DNA from: Annona cherimola
Taxonomy: Eukaryota > Streptophyta > Magnoliopsida > Magnoliales > Annonaceae
Direction of reading: 5' to 3'
NCBI GenBank assembly: GCA_030490835.1
Contig: CM059971.1
Coordinates: forward strand, 119,940,564-120,004,563
DNA: 64,000 nucleotides
Under the pieces are notes generated by a model. That model was not told the origin of the DNA, did not search any database, and saw nothing but the letters and a program-made list of their open reading frames with translations. This document shows, in pieces, positions 40,231 to 52,285 of this stretch (the stretch's first letter is position 1; each line of letters starts with the position of its first letter). The translations under genes were made by a program, and so were the position numbers.

Positions 40231-43200
40231 TCATGGCTGCAAGCCTTGAGTGGTATTGCTCCCACCTTCTGCCACTAAGGTTGCTAGTTCTCCTTTCCTA
40301 TGCAACTTAATCGTATCTGCAGCAAAATTCCTCAGCATCAGAAATCATCAACAACAGTTACCTTCGGCATTCAAATAGTTTATCAAGTGTTCTGGCAAGG
40401 AAAAACAAAACAACAAGTTTATCAAGTGGCCTTTAGAAATCTTGACCCAGCACCATGGGTCAGGCTAAGCCTGCTTTTAAAATTAAAAAAAAAAAATTCT
40501 TTTTCCTTTTTTTGGTTACATTTATCAGGTTCTCCACTTGGAACTTGGACTCCATTATAAATACAATTATGAAGTTCTCACAGAAAGAAACCAACAGGGT
40601 GGAGAAAGTACCTGTACAACCGCCTATGTGCTTACCACCTGGTTATAACACAAAAACAGAATCAGAGCAACAGTAAAATCATCACCAATTCAAATGGATG
40701 CAAACATGTTATATTTACGGCTGCAGACCACACTTGACAGCATGGATTAACGAGTGAGGATGGCAAAATGCACACACTTCAGCAATACATGCCATATAGG
40801 CGGACATAGAGGTAAAACTTGAGTCCAGGCTAAGCAACCTTGGACAAGGTCAATTGGGATCTCCAAGACTGAGCGAGGGCTGCCCATGTAAGCCCAATCA
40901 GAATGGCCACTAGCCCAGCCTTGATTGCCAGAGTTCAGGTTGACCCCTTCACTGTTCAAGCCTTACCCAAAACTATCCATTTATAGTTATGTCCCTAGCT
41001 GCAGTTATCCACACACACACATTGAAATGATCTGTGTTAACAAAATATTATGACAGTTTTCAATGAATTGTGAGATATATTTGATACTGAATTCTATTTT
41101 AGATCTCTTGGTACTATTTCCAATTTGTCATTGCATTTACAAAATTATTTTCCCTTTTCCATTACATTTCCGACATTTTCTTGGATCTCTAATGATATGA
41201 ATTTAAAATGTTAAACATCATTAACCTGAGCTCACTTTAAACAGCACATCAAGCTTAACTATTGAAATAGCCAGACCAAGGGGTTTCATTTTGTGCCTTG
41301 AATTGGACCGGATGAGTCTGACATCTCCAATTCAAGCAACACCTTCATCCTGCTGGGAAGTTATCCAATCTAATAACTGCAAAATCTCACACTTGCATCC
41401 AATAACAAGTGGGATACATACTTCGTTCCCTCAGTGCTTGGTAATTGGTAAATTGACAACATTCCATGGTGCACACAGCATTGCTGTCATAGAAAACAGT
41501 CTTCACAAACTCAATATCATCTATGGAATTTATGCAGTTAATAGTAAGCCTTCCTGAGAGTTGGGGAAACAGACAGGCAGAAGCATACATTCTCAGTTTG
41601 CAGTGAGAATGAGTATCGCAAGCACATCTACATCCAATAAGTGAGGGCACTGCAATGTTCATAGTAATGGAATTGAGGAATTCATGACATCAGGACATGA
41701 AGAAATTATTTTAAAAGGCACAACACAGTTAATCTCTTTGCAAACCTGATATATTATGTTGTGAAAGGATTTGCAATGTATCTAGTTGAAAGTGAAGAAT
41801 TAGCATTTGGGTGTCCAGTATAGTGGAATATACTGCAGAGACGTGATAGTATGATGAATGGCATAGTAATGAGCACATTTGAAAAAGGTAAAGGAATGCT
41901 TCAAACTGTTCTGCGCTTTTTTTCCCCATTCTCTGATATCCACCAAGTGTAGAATGTCTCATTGTTATCCCGCTTGGATCAACGGGACCATTTGTACATA
42001 AGAATCAAGTGAGGAAGGTAATAGTCGCTGTTTTGGATCATCAAGTAAGAAGAAATTTCCAGGATAGTTCAATGACCAATATCTCCACAATGTAGTGATC
42101 AAACATGAACAAATACTGGTCTGAATATTAGCTTTTCAAAGAATTCTAAAACTGCAACTCACCAATAAAGACATTTGGGACTGTGTGCTGTCCAGTGAGT
42201 CTTTCCAAAACCTTCTGCAGTTGCGGGCCTTGAGGACCTAAAGAAGAATCATGGCCAATAACCAAACACTTAATTTGTTGTCTACAATTTGTCTAGTACT
42301 CTAATGTAGACAAAAGTTAAAAGGAAATCTGTAAGTCTTAACTGTTTTTTATGTAAATCTTAACTCTTGAGCACATAAAAAAAAAATTTCGAATTGACGT
42401 ATTCCTAAGTCATGTGCAACAAAAAGGATGAAACTGAAACAACCATGATTAATGTGAATTATTTAAATTTAAAAAAAAAAAATAGCACAACAGAAAATGA
42501 GTAATCTTGTTGCTAAAAAGTAAAATACAGCATCAAAGAACCACACAATCGCTTCATGAGGAAAATGCTAATCAATGCACGAAAATGAAAGGACCGGTTG
42601 GGAACAATTACAGTTATAACAGCTCCATGTCAAAAGAATAAGAAAAGGAAGAATTGGATAAAATATTTGAACCCAATTACAACATGTTAACCATCCCTAG
42701 CCTTATCAAGATGAGAAAGCCACCATAGATCAGACACTCAAAAACAACTTTGACCCTATTCAAATATTGATGTTAAGTTGCACTCGAAAGTTCACGCACA
42801 TGGATGGTTCAAATTCAATGAAGGATAAGACATAATAGCATTAAACATACATACAGAAGCTATGCTTGAACTAGTTCAATTGAAGTGCCAGCATTCATCT
42901 AGCTCGGTTAAATGACTGTATTGTGTCATAAGTTCCATCGATTTCTAGTTCAAGCTAGAGCCTAACCAACCTGAGCTAGCTAAGCAATATTACTACCATA
43001 ATTCAAGCATTTTTTCATCTGATTCTGAGGGCCAGGTATAATTTTTGGACGACTAGACTGCACCAGCATTGACTCTTGCCTGGAACAACGAGGACTCAAG
43101 ACAGATAGCAATGCCTGCCGTATTCTTTAGGACAGGGGGGAAACAACAACAATTACAACGACAAAATTTGCATAAATGAGTGGGAAATTTGACCTTCTAG

Positions 43201-44314
43201 GCTAGCAATACATATCATAGAAGTGGGGGAAAAAATTTTCAGGGGAATGAATCCGTGCAACCATTTGATTTTAAACAAAACATTAAACCAAACCGGTAAT
43301 AATATTCATCAAATTAACAATTTTCATTTGCAAAGTTCAATCGTTACATTCTCGTTTTCAAGTGATTTTAAATTTTCAGAACATACGAGTTACAATCAAT
43401 GTAATTTTTTGAATCATCAATAAATTTGGATTCTTTGGATTCGCAGATGAAAAATTAAAATAAAAAGTCAACGGGTTGCATTCGCAACGGGTTACAGTTA
43501 TTACCCCTCTTTAAAAAGGATGATTTATGTGACTTTATCGGGACACAAACCAATGACTTTGTACACTTGCCTTTCAGATGATTCATTTTTCCTTTCGTCC
43601 TTTGCTTCTGTTTTATGATAAACGGCCCTTGGGATACAATAGAACCAATGCAATGAAAGAAAACACACCGTATTCCCCAAATATTAGAGGGAAAGGGTTA
43701 GATTCGTCAGAATACCTACACACCAAGCAGGAACGGGGGAAAATTTTGAGATATTCATGATCCCCAAATCAAAACCAGAACCCAAACTGCAATACAATTA
43801 ACCAGAAGAAGATACCATACCCATCTCATCCAACTCGACCACGAAAGGCTCCACGCCCAGTCTCTTGAACAACGATTTCACCTCCATCGAATATCTTCAC
43901 CCGGAAATAACAAAGCATCGGTTAGCGTGAATCCCAAAAGCGTATTCTGACGGTCGACAAGGCCCCACCGGAAGCCATATCACAGGAAAATAAACAGGGG
44001 AGGAGAGTTTCCAAGAGAACTCACGAGCACCAGGTCTTGGAGTAGATGACGACGCGATTCTCGGAGACTGTCTTCTTCACGCTCTCCTCCAGTCGAGATC
44101 CAAATGTAGGGGCCATCGATATGACGGCCACGACAGCTCCTCTTCTTCCATAAGTGTTCTGCCTCCAACAGCAGCTGCTCTTCTTTCTCCCAACGGGGAG
44201 AGAGAAACAGCAGCCGGGAATCAGATGAGCCGGAGAAAAGGGAGGAGGAACGTGTGGGCGGCTTCCTCTACTGATACCAAAGCAGTCCGCAATGACTCGC
44301 GCGCTTTCTGCCAT
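40231..44314 (-). CDS. GRXS12: Chloroplast glutaredoxin GRXS12 (WCSYS active site), 5 exons
   Basis: Glutathione-dependent oxidoreductase of the stroma, acting mainly in deglutathionylation. Exons in transcript order: 44314-44025, 43894-43821, 42237-42163, 40638-40612, 40316-40231; phases close to 183 residues, the family's usual size. Exon 4 is only 27 nt and codes the GSH-binding block GKHIGGCT, shared with its flanks. Residues 1-66 are a transit peptide (Arg/Ser/Cys rich). The active site WCSYS is at about 95-99; the Ser in the last position is the GRXS12 hallmark, as against WCSYC in GRXC5. The cis-Pro block HTVPNVFIG and ending [14 protein letters not shown] fit the thioredoxin fold. Introns 2 and 3 are each over 1.5 kb. 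The start is the first ATG after a GC-rich leader. Confidence 0.94.
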
Positions 44315-44890
44315 TGCTGCAACCTAGCTGCGCTACTGTTTTGCTTTTAGCCCACCAATCGTTTCTCGCCAGCTTTTCGTCTCTCCTGATTTTTTAAGGC
44401 TCGAATTCAACCGTGCTGTATCTGCTGAATCCCGTGCGGTTGCGATGCAGCTAGATGCTCGTCTCCGTGTCATGGTCGTATAGACCGTTTCGTATCAAGC
44501 CATCTCAGCCATTGAAACGGTTCAGGCGGTGCTGGCGAATTTCACAAATGCAAATTATTGCAAACGTTCTGTTACTAGTCGCGGCCAGGCGGTAGGAGCC
44601 GAGATGCGAATACGGGTACGAGTGTGCAACACGCCCATAGCCAACTAGAATCGGGTGTTTAGAATGAAAATTGGCCGGAGAAAACAATTAAAACGGTGAT
44701 AGACAGACCCTTCTCGTATAGATTGTACGTTGACGATCAGGATTTTTTTCGTATCAAGGTTAGGTGGGACGGGATGGACGGTGGTGATATAAAGGGTGCT
44801 TGAATTAGAATTTGACACCCCCGTGTTTTTGGCATGTGGGCGGAGAGGAGGAGATTTTTTCACGTCACAATGGTATTATACCACAGGGGA
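44315..44890. other. GRXS12 upstream region
   Basis: Relatively GC-rich, single-copy-looking sequence expected to hold the GRXS12 promoter on the minus strand. No TATA box stands out in the first 100 bp. Ends where MITE remnants begin at about 44895. Confidence 0.4.
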
Positions 44891-44894
44891 TAAA

Positions 44895-45201
44895 GGGTGT
44901 GTTTATTTAGGCAAAAAAATATATACTCATATATAAGGTGTATTTGTTAATGAGTAAAAATTATCAAATTAAAACTTTTCAATTTAAAACTATTCACTCT
45001 TTATAATTATCCTATTTTTTAATTATTTCTTCGTATTTTTCTATACAACTACCATACTTTTCAATCATTTATACACAACTACTAACACAACTAACCTATC
45101 AATTTCAACTTTATCATATTTACTCTCTCATCATTACCCTTATCATATCACATCATTTGACAACTTCTCATCAAAAATTTTATCTATTCCCAAACACACC
45201 C
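44895..45201 (-). mobile_element. Tourist-like MITE, reverse orientation
   Basis: The left end GGGTGTGTTTATTTAGGC is followed 40 bp on by a second start-like motif, suggesting a MITE tip duplicated or nested. The body runs as the complement of the reference ('ctattttttaattatttctt', 'caatcatttatacacaacta', 'cattacccttatcatatcac') and ends CAAACACACCC at 45201. The left duplication is unclear. Confidence 0.7.
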
Positions 45202-45211
45202 ATAATATTAT

Positions 45212-45500
45212 GGGTGTATTTGAAATGTGATAAAACTTTTAAAAGAAAAGTTTTTTTTGTGTAGAAGTTATTAAATTGATAAAAATATATATATATATAT
45301 ATTATATGATAATAGTAATTATGAGATATAAAGAAAATAAATTTAAAATAGATAAGTTGATTGTATGGGTAATCGTGCATAAATAATTTAAAAATAGGTA
45401 GTAGTACAGGAAGATGTAAAGAAATAATTTTAAAATATGGTGGTTATGAAGAGTAATAAGTTTTAATTTGAAATTTTTTAAAAAAAAAACAAATATGTGT
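45212..45500 (+). repeat. Tourist-like MITE, degenerate, forward orientation
   Basis: Begins GGGTGTATTTGAAATGTGAT, only about 10 bp after the previous copy, so the two are back to back. Internal blocks 'aatttaaaatagataagttg' and 'agaaataattttaaaatatg' fit the family. The right terminus is eroded. Confidence 0.6.
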
Positions 45501-45532
45501 GTTTGTTTAGACCAAACAAAACTTTGGGGTCC

Positions 45533-45925
45533 AATCAAGTACACCCGGGTGTACTTAACTTCGGTGCATCCATGTGCAAGTATGTATTTTTTATTTTTAA
45601 ATTTTTTTTACACAAATGTTAATCTAAGTTATTTAACATGTATAAATTTTTTAACCATTTTGGAAATTTTTTGATTTTTGGATTTTTTAAAATTAGTGGC
45701 ATTTTATTAATTTTAAATAACGAAAAATGTCACTGCTTTTTAAAAATCCAAAAAAATCTAAAAATCTCCAAAATTGGTAAAAATTGATATATATATATAT
45801 ATTGAATATACTTATATTAATGGTTTTATAAAAAAAAGTTTCAAAAAAATAATAAATTAGTTAAATACACTTGAGTGCATTTAAGCTAAGTGCACCCAGG
45901 TGCATTTAATAATATCCCAAAAGCT
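45533..45925. repeat. Hairpin-ended palindrome, best copy of the GTGCACC type
   Basis: The left end 'agtacacccgggtgtactta' and right end 'aagtgcacccaggtgcattt' are each small palindromes and also pair with one another. The arms contain 'aatctaagttatttaacatg' and 'ttgaatatacttatattaat', and the centre 'gtggcatttt...aaaaatgtcactgc'. No ORF and no clear target duplication. Confidence 0.65.
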
Positions 45926-45936
45926 TTTCGAACTAA

Positions 45937-46240
45937 GGGTGTGTCCGGGAAATGACAAGACTTTTGGATGAAAAAATGTGTGTTTGGGAAGTGATAAAAA
46001 ATTTTAATGAAAAGTTTTTTTTGTTAAATTTTTTATTAAAAAATAACATGATATGAAGAGGGTAACGATGATGAATAAAGATGATAAAGTTAAAATAAAT
46101 ATGTTAGATGTGCGGATAATTGTGTAGAAATTATTGAAAAATATGATTATTGTATAGAAATTTGTGAATAAATAATTAAAAAACATGGCAGGAGTGAAAT
46201 ATTTTAACTTGAAATTTTTTCTTCATTGTCAAACAGACCC
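45937..46240 (+). mobile_element. Tourist-like MITE with TAA duplication
   Basis: Starts GGGTGTGTCCGGGAAATGAC and ends GTCAAACAGACCC, flanked by TAA on both sides (45934-45936, 46241-46243). A second start-like block ('gtgtgtttgggaagtgataa') at about 45978 suggests a partial internal duplication. Confidence 0.7.
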
Positions 46241-46243
46241 TAA

Positions 46244-46730
46244 AAGTTTTTGAATTAAAAGAAAATAATGTGATATGATAGGAGTAATAATGAAAAATAA
46301 ACATAATAAAGTTAAAATAGATATGTTAATTGTATGAGTAGTTGCGTAGCAATAGTTGAAAAATATGATGATTTGTATAGGAATTAGGAATATATGAAAA
46401 AATAATTAAAAATATAGTAATTGTGGATACCGAAAACTTTTGTATTGAAAAATTTTGCATTAGAGCAAACACAACCTAAAACATTTCAAATTAAAAAATT
46501 TCACTTTCAATAATTATAATACTTAAAAAAAATTTGTGTATTCCTGTACAATTATCATACTTTTAAATCATTTTTACACAACCACAGATACATCTAACCA
46601 ATCTATTTTAATTTTATTATTTTTACTCATCATCATTATCTATATCACGTCACGTCATTCTCTTATTTTAAAAAATTTTACACCGAAAGCTCTTTATAAA
46701 AAGTTTTATCACTTCTGAAACACACCCATA
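46244..46730. repeat. Two further degenerate MITE copies, tail to tail
   Basis: 46244-46475 is a forward copy lacking its left tip and ending 'gcaaacacaacc'. 46483-46727 is a reverse copy ending 'ctgaaacacaccc'. Both keep the core blocks ('aaagttaaaatagatatgtt' and its complement). Confidence 0.6.
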
Positions 46731-47325
46731 ATCTAAAAAATAAGATAATTGTATTAAAATAATTGAAATCTAAATAGATATTTGACAATCTATAAGTGTG
46801 GGATGGGATTAGATGGAATCCTATGACATGATAAACACGTTTTTCAATAATTAATTTTACAGTTAAACTATTATATTTTTCCAGCTTTACTATTATATTC
46901 TAATCATTTTAACTTTCAATTATTATGTTTATTCAAACTTTATTCCTATCATTTCATATCGATCACACAATTCTCAAAAAACTCTTTTTCCATTATCATC
47001 CAATATCACAATTTTTTCCCATTTTACAATCCTGAAATTGCCCTGAGACTAAAAATTTAAAAATATATTAGTTAAATAATTAAAATATTTAAATTGAAAA
47101 GTATGAGTGAGAAATAGCTTTTCACCTAAGTGGTTAAAAAATGGTGCCTTCTTCTCGTTTTCGGTCTTCAATACTACAAGGAGAATATTTTGCCTCTACA
47201 TGGCTTGGATGTTGTGTAATACTGAAAGCGTGAGATTATAAGAGTGGAGTTGAAATAAATAAGATAGATACAAGGGAATTTGTTTATATTATAAAAAGCA
47301 TGATAATTATGTGAAGGCCACATAT
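46731..47325. other. AT-rich intergenic sequence
   Basis: Contains a weak block at 46850-47040 that may be another very old MITE. No gene is visible. Confidence 0.3.
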
Positions 47326-47620
47326 CTACCGTTTGAAAAATATGTTTTTTGTTTTTAACTTTTTTTATAAAACTGTTAATTTATGTATAGTTAGGTATGA
47401 TTAATCTACAAACTATTTTTTATCAGTTTTTGATTTTTTAAGCATGATTGTTCTAGTCTTATTCATTTTTTTATATGCCCTGTTCAATATCAAAATGATT
47501 AAAATGTCCGTATGTTTGAAAATCTAAAAAATTATACGCGTGCATTCAAAAATGACAAAGAATAGTTTATAGATTAAATACACGAATATTAACATTTTAT
47601 AAAAGTTGATAATATATATA
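47325..47620. repeat. Large palindromic repeat, degenerate
   Basis: Arms 'ttgatttttt...' and 'taatctacaaactatttttt' (about 47400) pair with 'aaagaatagtttatagatta' (about 47557), and the centre is near 47490. Same general type as the 23.9-kb element, but the hairpin tips are gone. Confidence 0.5.
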
Positions 47621-47627
47621 TATACAT

Positions 47628-47988
47628 ATGAGACTCATTCATGTGCATAATACGGTGTAGTCGGCAGTAAAATGAGCCCTACACATATTAGATTGTAATG
47701 AAACTTTATATAATCATTTATTCATATAAAAATCATACTTTAGACCGTTTAGATGTTGAAAATACTACTTTAAACTTAATATTTATATTAAACTATTTTA
47801 TTACGTTGATTTTGCACTATTTTAAAATGGGGGTCACATACATGCTGGATTTGGATGAAAATTAGTATACTAATAAAGTAAACAATTCTAAATATAATGG
47901 GTGGGATGGATTTATCATTCATGATCAAGTGAAACCCACAGTGCATGGACCGCACGATGCAGCCGCATACACTCAAACATAATCCTAT
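47628..47988. repeat. Palindromic element, GCTGCACC-related family, copy 4
   Basis: Follows a (TA)n run at 47610-47625 and is followed by another at 47991-48010. The family core is clear: 'ctacacatattagattgtaa', 'ggatgaaaattagtatacta' and 'taaatataatgggtgggatg'. Its ends are 'acggtgtagtcggcag' and 'gcacgatgcagccgc'. Confidence 0.65.
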
Positions 47989-48009
47989 TCATATATATAT
48001 CTAGATATA

Positions 48010-49280
48010 TATGGATATATACTGGGCACAAAAGATCAAGGATCTTTTACTATCAACCGAAATCAGAGCATTTTTGGACCTGTCCTAAACGCATTTGCGA
48101 GCATCTTTTAAATTTTTTATTATATGCATGTTAGCTATAAATCTAAATTACTGTATTTTGAAAACATGTGTATATTTTTTGTGTTTTAAATATACAGTTC
48201 CACTTATATGAAGATCTTTTTTTTAATGTATGGCCCTCCATATATTAAAATATTGTTGGTTAATGAAAAATTAACTCAATTCATTCTAATTAGCAGCATT
48301 TATAATATTTTATAACCTTTTTATTTGTTTAATTTCACTGTAAAATGGTTTTATCTGTAAATGTATAAAATTAACGTGATAAAATAGTTTAATGCCAAAA
48401 TATCAATTTTAAAGTAATTATTATTATATTCTAATATATGTATAAATGAATTTAAGCATTTTTCATAATTTACACGTGAATATATATATATATATATTAA
48501 TAAATATGACCCATAAACATATTTGATTATGATAGAACTTTATCTTCTAGATAAACAAATAAAATTAAACACAATAAATAAATTAAATTTTCTATCAAGT
48601 ATCAAAATCTTAAAAATTAAATTGGATTACATGAGTCTGCTTAGAGCCCTCGAACATATGGGTGTTATGGTTATTTTTAAAGGTTAAAATGACCATAATA
48701 TCTTTGAACTTATTTAAAATTCAAATATATATACACATCTCGAAAAATTATAAATCTTAGTTTGTTGATTACATGCATGTATCTAAATTAATAGTTCCAA
48801 AGATAATAAACTTGCAAAAAACATACAAATCAGTTACATGGTCGGTTGGACATGCCTCGTTTCTCACTGGTCGTGAATGATCACGTATTCACGTCCTAGA
48901 GAACTAGAGCAGCGATTGCATGCGATTGGCCTAAGTGGCACAAATCCTTTTTTAGAAACCTATTAATTTATAAGAATTTTTCGTGAGATCCTAGCTATTT
49001 TATAGCTACTTCCCACGTCAATGGCCGACTCTTGATCGTTGAGATCCATGGATGAAATCATAGGGATAAATATTGCCTCTCTTTCCCCCTTTTGAAAGAA
49101 ATTGAAATTATTGATGTTTTTCTATCCGGAATCTTTGCAAGTCTAATTCCTTTGGCTGGATTTTTCGTAATTGCATATTTACAATACAGATGCAGCAATT
49201 AATTGAATATTTAATTGAGTAACATCTTTTTTTTTATTGACCTCCTCCTTAATCAGCATGAAAGGGGTCAAGTTCGGGTT
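48010..49280. other. Repeat remnants, no gene
   Basis: Bases 48225-48520 keep pieces of the palindrome family ('aatgtataaaattaacgtga', 'ccatatattaaaatatt') next to a (TA)n run at 48480-48497. Bases 48525-48640 match 20.56-20.68 kb weakly. From 48850 to 49250 the sequence is less AT-rich, with no frame I recognise. Confidence 0.4.
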
Positions 49281-49369
49281 GTGGTTTAAGTTAGTGCAGT
49301 TATTTTATTATGATTCTGATTTGACATTATAAAAGCAGAATCGCGCTATGAAGTATTTGATCCTATTTA

Positions 49370-49545
49370 ATTTATAAACTAAACTTTTTTATCAATTTTA
49401 AACATGCGTATATATTTTTTAATTTTAAACATGGAGGTTGTGATCACCTTCACATGTAAAAAATGACCACATTATTCTTGCATTTAAAATTTTTAAAATT
49501 ATACACATGTAGCTAAAAATTGATAAAACTATATTTACAACTAAC
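49370..49545. repeat. Short palindromic repeat remnant
   Basis: Left 'ttttatcaattttaaacatg' pairs with right 'catgtagctaaaaattgata'. The centre is near 49455. Confidence 0.45.
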
Positions 49546-50250
49546 GTACACCGGTGGTGTTTTTGTTTGCACCAACAACTTCTAAGACTAAAACGTTTTA
49601 ATATAATTTTTTTACTTCCCATGACTACCTTTTCTATTTATTTTCATATATTTATATACATGTATTGTATTTTTAATTATTTTTACATAGTTATTTATAT
49701 AACTAATATATCTATTTTATATTATATTATTCTTTTTTTTATTGGTATTACATATTTTGTGACATTTTGATATTACAAACTAGTTTTATTCATTAGTCTT
49801 GCAATGGAGGGACATTTTATAAATACCTTCACACTCTGAAAGGACTAGCCATATAAATACTCTCATTATTAGGAACACACGTGCAAAGGGATATAAAATC
49901 TGGCATAAGTACAGTAGGTGAGCTCTGAACTCCTGTCTGTTAGCAACCAAAACATCGCTGCCACCACCTGGGATAAGCCCAATTGGCATATTTTATCCTT
50001 ATACTAAAAACTTTCCGTTAACAAATTTTATCATTTTCAAAACATATTCTTAAAATAACAAATTTTATTTGAAAAAAAAATTCACATGGTTGCCTTCGCA
50101 AAACTAAGATGTAAGTTTATTTTTCTAACAATTGTGGGGTAAGAAACCGGGAGAGCATCACCCACCCTTTTTATAAAATGGAGCCCACCGTCCTCCTCGT
50201 GAGAATGGCTAGAGTAGTAGCAAATCCTAGCTCTGGAAGCATATTTGGGG
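49546..50250. other. AT-rich intergenic sequence
   Basis: Bases 49570-49770 look like an old reverse MITE ('attttaattatttttacata' and neighbours). The remainder shows no gene. Confidence 0.35.
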
Positions 50251-50985
50251 CTAGGGTGTTAGCGGATTGGGTTAGATAAGTTCAATTATAATTCTAATTC
50301 TAGCATATTTTAAAATTTTTAACTTTAATCCATTTATTAACTCATTAAAAATTTTTCAATAATGACTCATTTATAACCCATTTAATAAAAAGGTTGTTAA
50401 TGTTAATGGGTTATATATGTTGCAAATAAATTAAAACCAAACTAATTTAATATTGAGTATATGTTATTTTGTAATTGCATTTACACTGGCGGAGCATGTG
50501 ACATGGCTAGATTTTTGTTGGGAGAGAGATGTATATTCGATGAACTAGCACGAAGAATGATAGCGACTCAATGAGTTGGAGAAGGGACAAAGGGGGGAAC
50601 AAAATTAGGGATAAATAAAGGAATATCAAAGATAGAGAAATATATGTATGAATGGAGATAGAAGAGGATATGGAAAGAGAACGATTGAAAACAGAGGAAG
50701 ATAAAAAGGAATGAGAGAAGTAACGAGGGAATAAGAATCTTACCGGCAACAAAGATGATAATGGTAACAACTCTACAACATAAGAGCAAGGAAGACAGTG
50801 AAAAGTTATAAACGGAGAAAAGAAATTAGGAAATTGAAATACGAAAATAAATAATAAAAATTAAAACATAAATAATGGATTCAGGATATAATAAATATAC
50901 ATATTATTTTTAATACATTGTAAATGGTTTGACGGTCAAATAAGTCAAATGAATTACTAAACGCGTTGACAGTTAAATAGAATAA

Positions 50986-51560
50986 GGGTGTGTTTGGTTA
51001 GATAGTAAAACTTTTTTGATGAAAAGTTTTTTAGAGTAAAAACTGTCAAATTGATGGAAAACGATATAATATGATAGAGGTAATGATGAGGTGTAAAAAA
51101 AGACAAGATTAAACACAAGTAAATTAGGGGTGTGTTTGTTTGGGGCCAAAATATGTCAATTAAAACTTTTCACTCTCTATAACTACTCTATTTTTTAATT
51201 ATTTTTTCACATGTTTCTATACAAACCACCATACTTTTCAATCATTTCTACACAACTACTCATGCAACTAACATGTTTATTTTAACTTTATTATCTTTAC
51301 TCCTCATCATTACCCCTATTATATCACATTAATTTCTATCAATTTGACAACTTCTACCCCCCAAAACTTGTTATCAAAAGTTTTACCTCTAACCAAACAC
51401 ACCTAGTTATATGAGTAGTTGTGTGGAAATGATTAAAAAATATGATAGTGTGTATAAGAAAATATGAAAAAATAATTAAAAAATATGTTAGATATGAATA
51501 GTGAAAAGTTTTTGATTGAAGAGTTTTATTTGACAATTTTTAACTTAACCAAACGCACCC
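50986..51560 (+). mobile_element. Tourist-like MITE containing another MITE (outer copy)
   Basis: Starts GGGTGTGTTTGGTTAGATAG and ends TTAACCAAACGCACCC, flanked by TAA (50983-50985, 51561-51563). Its body is interrupted between 51127 and 51404. The two halves together give about 300 bp in the family order ('gatataatatgatagaggta' before the break, 'atgagtagttgtgtggaaat' after it). Confidence 0.8.
51128..51403 (-). mobile_element. Inner MITE of the nested pair, opposite orientation
   Basis: Starts GGGTGTGTTTGTTTGGGGCC and ends CTAACCAAACACACC, flanked by TAG on each side. The body reads as the complement of the 21.4-kb copy and looks better preserved than its host, in keeping with a later insertion. 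Confidence 0.8.
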
Positions 51561-52285
51561 TAAACGAGTTACTAAATGGATTGACAAATTGTAAAATATC
51601 GACCTTAATTCGTTTATTTATTTAAATAGTTAAACGGGTTGTCAGATAATAAATTATTTATTCAAAATTTTAACTCAAACTCATTTTTAAACAAGTTTCA
51701 CAAGCAAGTTGACAAATTGACCATAACTAGAGGTACTAACGGGCCGGGTTGGAGTCTAATACAATCTCATCACATTTAAAATATCTCAACTACAGTATGT
51801 TTATTAATCAATTAAAAAAATCGCAACCCTAACACATTTAATAAATATGTTTGCAAGTTGTTAACAAGTTGTATAGTAATCGACTCTAAGGCTTGGATTT
51901 CAATAAATGATGATCTCCCTATAAAATACAAAATGTTATTTTTGGCACAACAAAAAATGAAACGAGGCGACAGCATAAAAATATAATTATAACAACATTG
52001 AGAAAATGAAAATTAGGCAGCAAGATAAAAACTTAGTATGAAAAAACAACTAAAGGATTTACATTTATATGTGCATATATTAGACTTTAATTGGTTTTAA
52101 CTAGTTGAACGGGTTAACTATGTTACTAAATGGGTTGACAAGTTATAAAATTTTAATTTTAATCTATTTTTTTAATTAAATGATTGAGAGTTGGTGAATC
52201 ATGAACAATTTCTTCAAAATTTACAACTCAATCTCATTCATAAACAGGTTGAACGAGCATGTTGATAAATTGATGATGACTATTA

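Larger units (their letters stand above)
50252..52285. repeat. Two diverged related repeats in tandem (hAT-like composition)
   Basis: The start 'gctagggtgttagcggattg' (about 50252) recurs as 'actagaggtactaacgggcc' (about 51726). The bodies contain many copies of 'gttgacaaattg', 'aactcattt' and 'aaacgggttg', the short subterminal motifs typical of hAT-derived elements. Ends are poorly defined and I found no duplication, so the assignment is tentative. A nested pair of MITEs lies within the first. Confidence 0.35.

Noticed and set aside
41387..41662. Possible terminal GRXS12 exon in the long intron 3
   Set aside because: No glutaredoxin motif. The true exons 4 and 5 are at 40612-40638 and 40231-40316 with matching phases.
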